Shown piece by piece: positions 7,375 through 9,677 of a stretch of 9,677 nucleotides of DNA. The notes under the pieces were generated by a model. That model did not search any database and was not told the origin of the DNA. It was given only the letters and a program-made list of their open reading frames with translations. Source of the DNA: Thermus kawarayensis JCM 12314 (GTDB taxonomy: Bacteria; Deinococcota; Deinococci; Deinococcales; Thermaceae). The stretch's first letter is position 1. The number at the start of each line of letters is the position of its first letter. Both the position numbers and the translations under genes were made by a program. The stretch spans positions 1-9,677 of the forward strand of contig BBBL01000039.1 in NCBI GenBank assembly GCA_001311545.1. The letters run 5' to 3'.

Positions 7375-7703
7375 ATGCGTCGCTGGCAGGACTGGGCCAA
7401 CCTGATCCTGGGCCTTTGGCTTGTCCTCTCGCCGTGGCTTCTGGGCTTTAGCGGCACCCCGGCCGCCATGTGGAACGCCTCATCATCGGGGTGGTGGTAG
7501 GGCTGATGGCCCTCTTGCACCTCCGGGGCGGCCCCATGTGGGAGGAATGGGTCAACGTGGTCTTAGGCGTGTGGCTCATCCTCTCCCCCTGGATCCTGGG
7601 GTTCAGCGGGATGACCAACGCCATGTGGAACGCGGTGATCGTGGGCCTCCTGGTAGGGGTCCTGGCCCTGAGCGTCACCCGGGAGAAGCCCAAGGCCGCT
7701 TAA
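7375..7703 (+). CDS. SPW-repeat membrane protein, two SPW units (one frameshift)
   Basis: The protein is a tandem duplication of a membrane unit. The first has WANLILGLWLVLSPWLLGFSG then AAMWNALIIGVVVGLMALL. The second has WVNVVLGVWLILSPWILGFSG then NAMWNAVIVGLLVGVLALS. Each carries the Ser-Pro-Trp motif in a helix and a conserved MWNA at the start of the next, giving about four membrane helices and a short charged tail TREKPKAA. One C is missing near 7480 (GCC[C]TCATC); repair yields 109 residues. The ATG at 7470 that restores the second half is an accident of the frameshift. SPW proteins are small membrane proteins of unknown function. The gene has an unusually strong ribosome-binding site and is followed by a strong terminator, so it may be well expressed as its own unit. 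Confidence 0.88.
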
Positions 7704-7720
7704 GCTTCGTAGCCCGGGCT

Positions 7721-7749
7721 CCCCGCCTGGGGCCAGGCCCCAGGCGGGG
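7721..7749 (+). terminator. Strong hairpin terminator after the SPW gene
   Basis: A perfect 14-bp inverted repeat (7721-7734 with 7736-7749, centre A at 7735) begins CCCCGCCTGG and ends CCAGGCGGGG. It is 17 nt after the SPW stop and is followed by TTCCCCTT, a weak T-tract. It separates the SPW gene from the pyr promoter, whose -35 begins 7 nt downstream. Confidence 0.75.
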
Positions 7750-7755
7750 TTCCCC

Positions 7756-7784
7756 TTGCCCGGTGGGGGCGCGGGGTGTAAGGT
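7756..7784 (+). promoter_or_regulatory. pyr operon promoter, TTGCCC - 17 bp - TAAGGT
   Basis: TTGCCC (7756-7761) and TAAGGT (7779-7784) are 17 bp apart. The expected transcription start is near 7791, about 119 nt before the pyrR start codon. From memory, the start of the Thermus strain ZO5 pyr transcript was mapped at about 115 nt upstream of pyrR, which agrees with this placement. Confidence 0.7.
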
Positions 7785-7792
7785 AAGGGTGG

Positions 7793-7823
7793 CCTTTAAA
7801 CCGGTCCCGCGAGGCCGGAAAGG
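7793..7823 (+). promoter_or_regulatory. PyrR-binding RNA hairpin in the pyr leader
   Basis: The core GGTCCCGCGAGGCC (7803-7816) fits the Bacillus PyrR binding-loop consensus ARUCCNGNGAGGYU at nearly all positions. The structure is a lower stem CCTTT (7793-7797) with AAAGG (7819-7823), a purine bulge AAA (7798-7800), CCGG (7801-7804) with CCGG (7815-7818), and a loop holding TCC-G-GAGG. The lower stem uses the first two Gs of the G-run (7822-7827) that serves as the ribosome-binding site of the leader ORF. PyrR bound with UMP should therefore hide that site. Confidence 0.75.
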
Positions 7824-7830
7824 GGGGAAG

Positions 7831-7909
7831 ATGCGAGGAAAAAGGGAACGGGCCAAGAGAATGCAGGCGGGCGGAGGCTTCGGCCTCCGCCTTTTTCGGG
7901 GGGTGGGGG

Positions 7910-7920
<11 letters not shown>
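7831..7920 (+). CDS. pyr leader peptide (29 codons), translated through the attenuator
   Basis: An ATG at 7831, preceded by AAGGGGGG (7820-7827), opens a frame of 29 codons, [11 protein letters not shown]... to ...RGVGGAV, ending TAA 7918-7920. The first 11 residues are very basic (six Arg or Lys). The peptide itself probably has no function: the frame crosses the whole terminator stem-loop at 7870-7896 and ends 8 nt past the G of the pyrR start codon, overlapping pyrR by 11 nt. A ribosome translating it would melt the terminator and deliver ribosomes to the pyrR start. This matches the ribosome-dependent attenuation model proposed for the Thermus ZO5 pyr cluster. No indel is seen. Confidence 0.75.
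7870..7896 (+). terminator. pyr attenuator: rho-independent terminator with UUCG loop
   Basis: A 9-bp perfect stem (7870-7878 with 7883-7891, GGCGGAGGC/GCCTCCGCC) closes a TTCG tetraloop (7879-7882) and is followed directly by TTTTT (7892-7896). It lies inside the leader ORF, 14 nt before the pyrR start, so it can only form when no ribosome is on the leader. C(UUCG)G is an exceptionally stable loop, suited to folding at high temperature. Confidence 0.9.
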
Positions 7921-9354
<1,434 letters not shown>

Positions 9355-9358
<4 letters not shown>

Positions 9359-9677
9359 TCCTGATCCGAAACGTCCGGCTGGTGGACGCCCGGGGCGAAC
9401 GGGGCCCCGTGGACGTCCTTATCGGCGAGGAGGATCCTTTCCCTGGAAGGGGGGGAGGCCGAGGAGGTGGTGGACGGAAAGGGGAAGCTCCTCGTCCCGG
9501 GGTTTTTAGACCTCCACGCCCACCTCCGGGAGCCCGGGGAGGAGGTGAAGGAGGACCTTTTCTCGGGGCTCCTGGCGGCGGTGAAGGGCGGGTACACGGA
9601 CGTGGTGTCCATGCCCAACACCAGGCCCCCCGTGGACACCCCCGAGGCCGTGCGGGCCCTACGGGAGAAGGCGGAAG
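9355..9677 (+). CDS. pyrC: Dihydroorotase, N-terminal part (partial at right edge; one frameshift)
   Basis: [25 protein letters not shown] is a typical dihydroorotase start. After a frame break near 9430 (two bases missing, or one extra), it continues RILSLEGG and [32 protein letters not shown]. The [10 protein letters not shown] segment holds two zinc-ligand His and the substrate-binding Arg, and [15 protein letters not shown] supplies the conserved Asn. The enzyme cyclises carbamoylaspartate to dihydroorotate. About 107 residues are in the window and the rest is beyond the edge. The ATG overlaps the pyrB stop, leaving no room for another gene between them. In Thermus ZO5 the dihydroorotase was reported to stabilise the carbamoyltransferase, which fits such tight coupling. 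Confidence 0.93.

Overview
The window is very GC-rich and reads as chromosomal DNA of a Thermus species. Several proteins are close to Thermus thermophilus sequences I remember: the DUF1999 protein, the DNA polymerase III delta subunit and PyrR. The pyrimidine leader has the layout reported for Thermus strain ZO5. I do not assign a species. All genes are on the + strand and I see no mobile element, CRISPR array, rRNA or tRNA.

Layout. 2-199: C-terminal end of a membrane protein. 207-614: DUF1999 protein. 619-825: small HMA-like protein. 835-1990: glutaryl-CoA dehydrogenase-like enzyme. 1994-2870: holA (clamp-loader delta). 2902-4295 and 4292-5599: tldD and tldE, a metalloprotease pair joined by an ATGA overlap. 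5627-6560: glyoxylate/hydroxypyruvate reductase-like dehydrogenase. 6565-7311: TauE/SafE family exporter. 7375-7703: SPW-repeat membrane protein. 7704-7909: strong terminator, promoter and attenuation leader of the pyr operon. 7910-8454 pyrR, 8451-9358 pyrB, 9355 to the end pyrC (cut by the window edge); each pyr gene overlaps the next by ATGA.

Pyrimidine control is the most informative part. A promoter (TTGCCC, 17 bp, TAAGGT) is followed by a hairpin matching the PyrR RNA-binding consensus. The lower stem of that hairpin runs into the ribosome-binding site of a 29-codon leader ORF. The leader ORF is translated through a UUCG-capped rho-independent terminator and ends 11 nt inside pyrR. The inferred logic is that PyrR with UMP blocks leader translation, the terminator then forms, and the operon is shut off. 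In this window pyrC follows pyrB directly, without the bbc gene reported between them in strain ZO5.

A second theme is leaderless-type gene starts. Six genes have a TANNNT-like -10 box only 6-8 nt before the ATG, and in four of these the stop codon of the upstream gene lies in or touches that box.

Nearly every gene is broken by one or more small indels, about 20 in 9.7 kb. Most are loss of one base from a run of two to four C or G. Repairing them restores full-length, motif-complete proteins, including essential ones, so I treat them as probable sequencing or assembly errors and annotate each gene over its full span.
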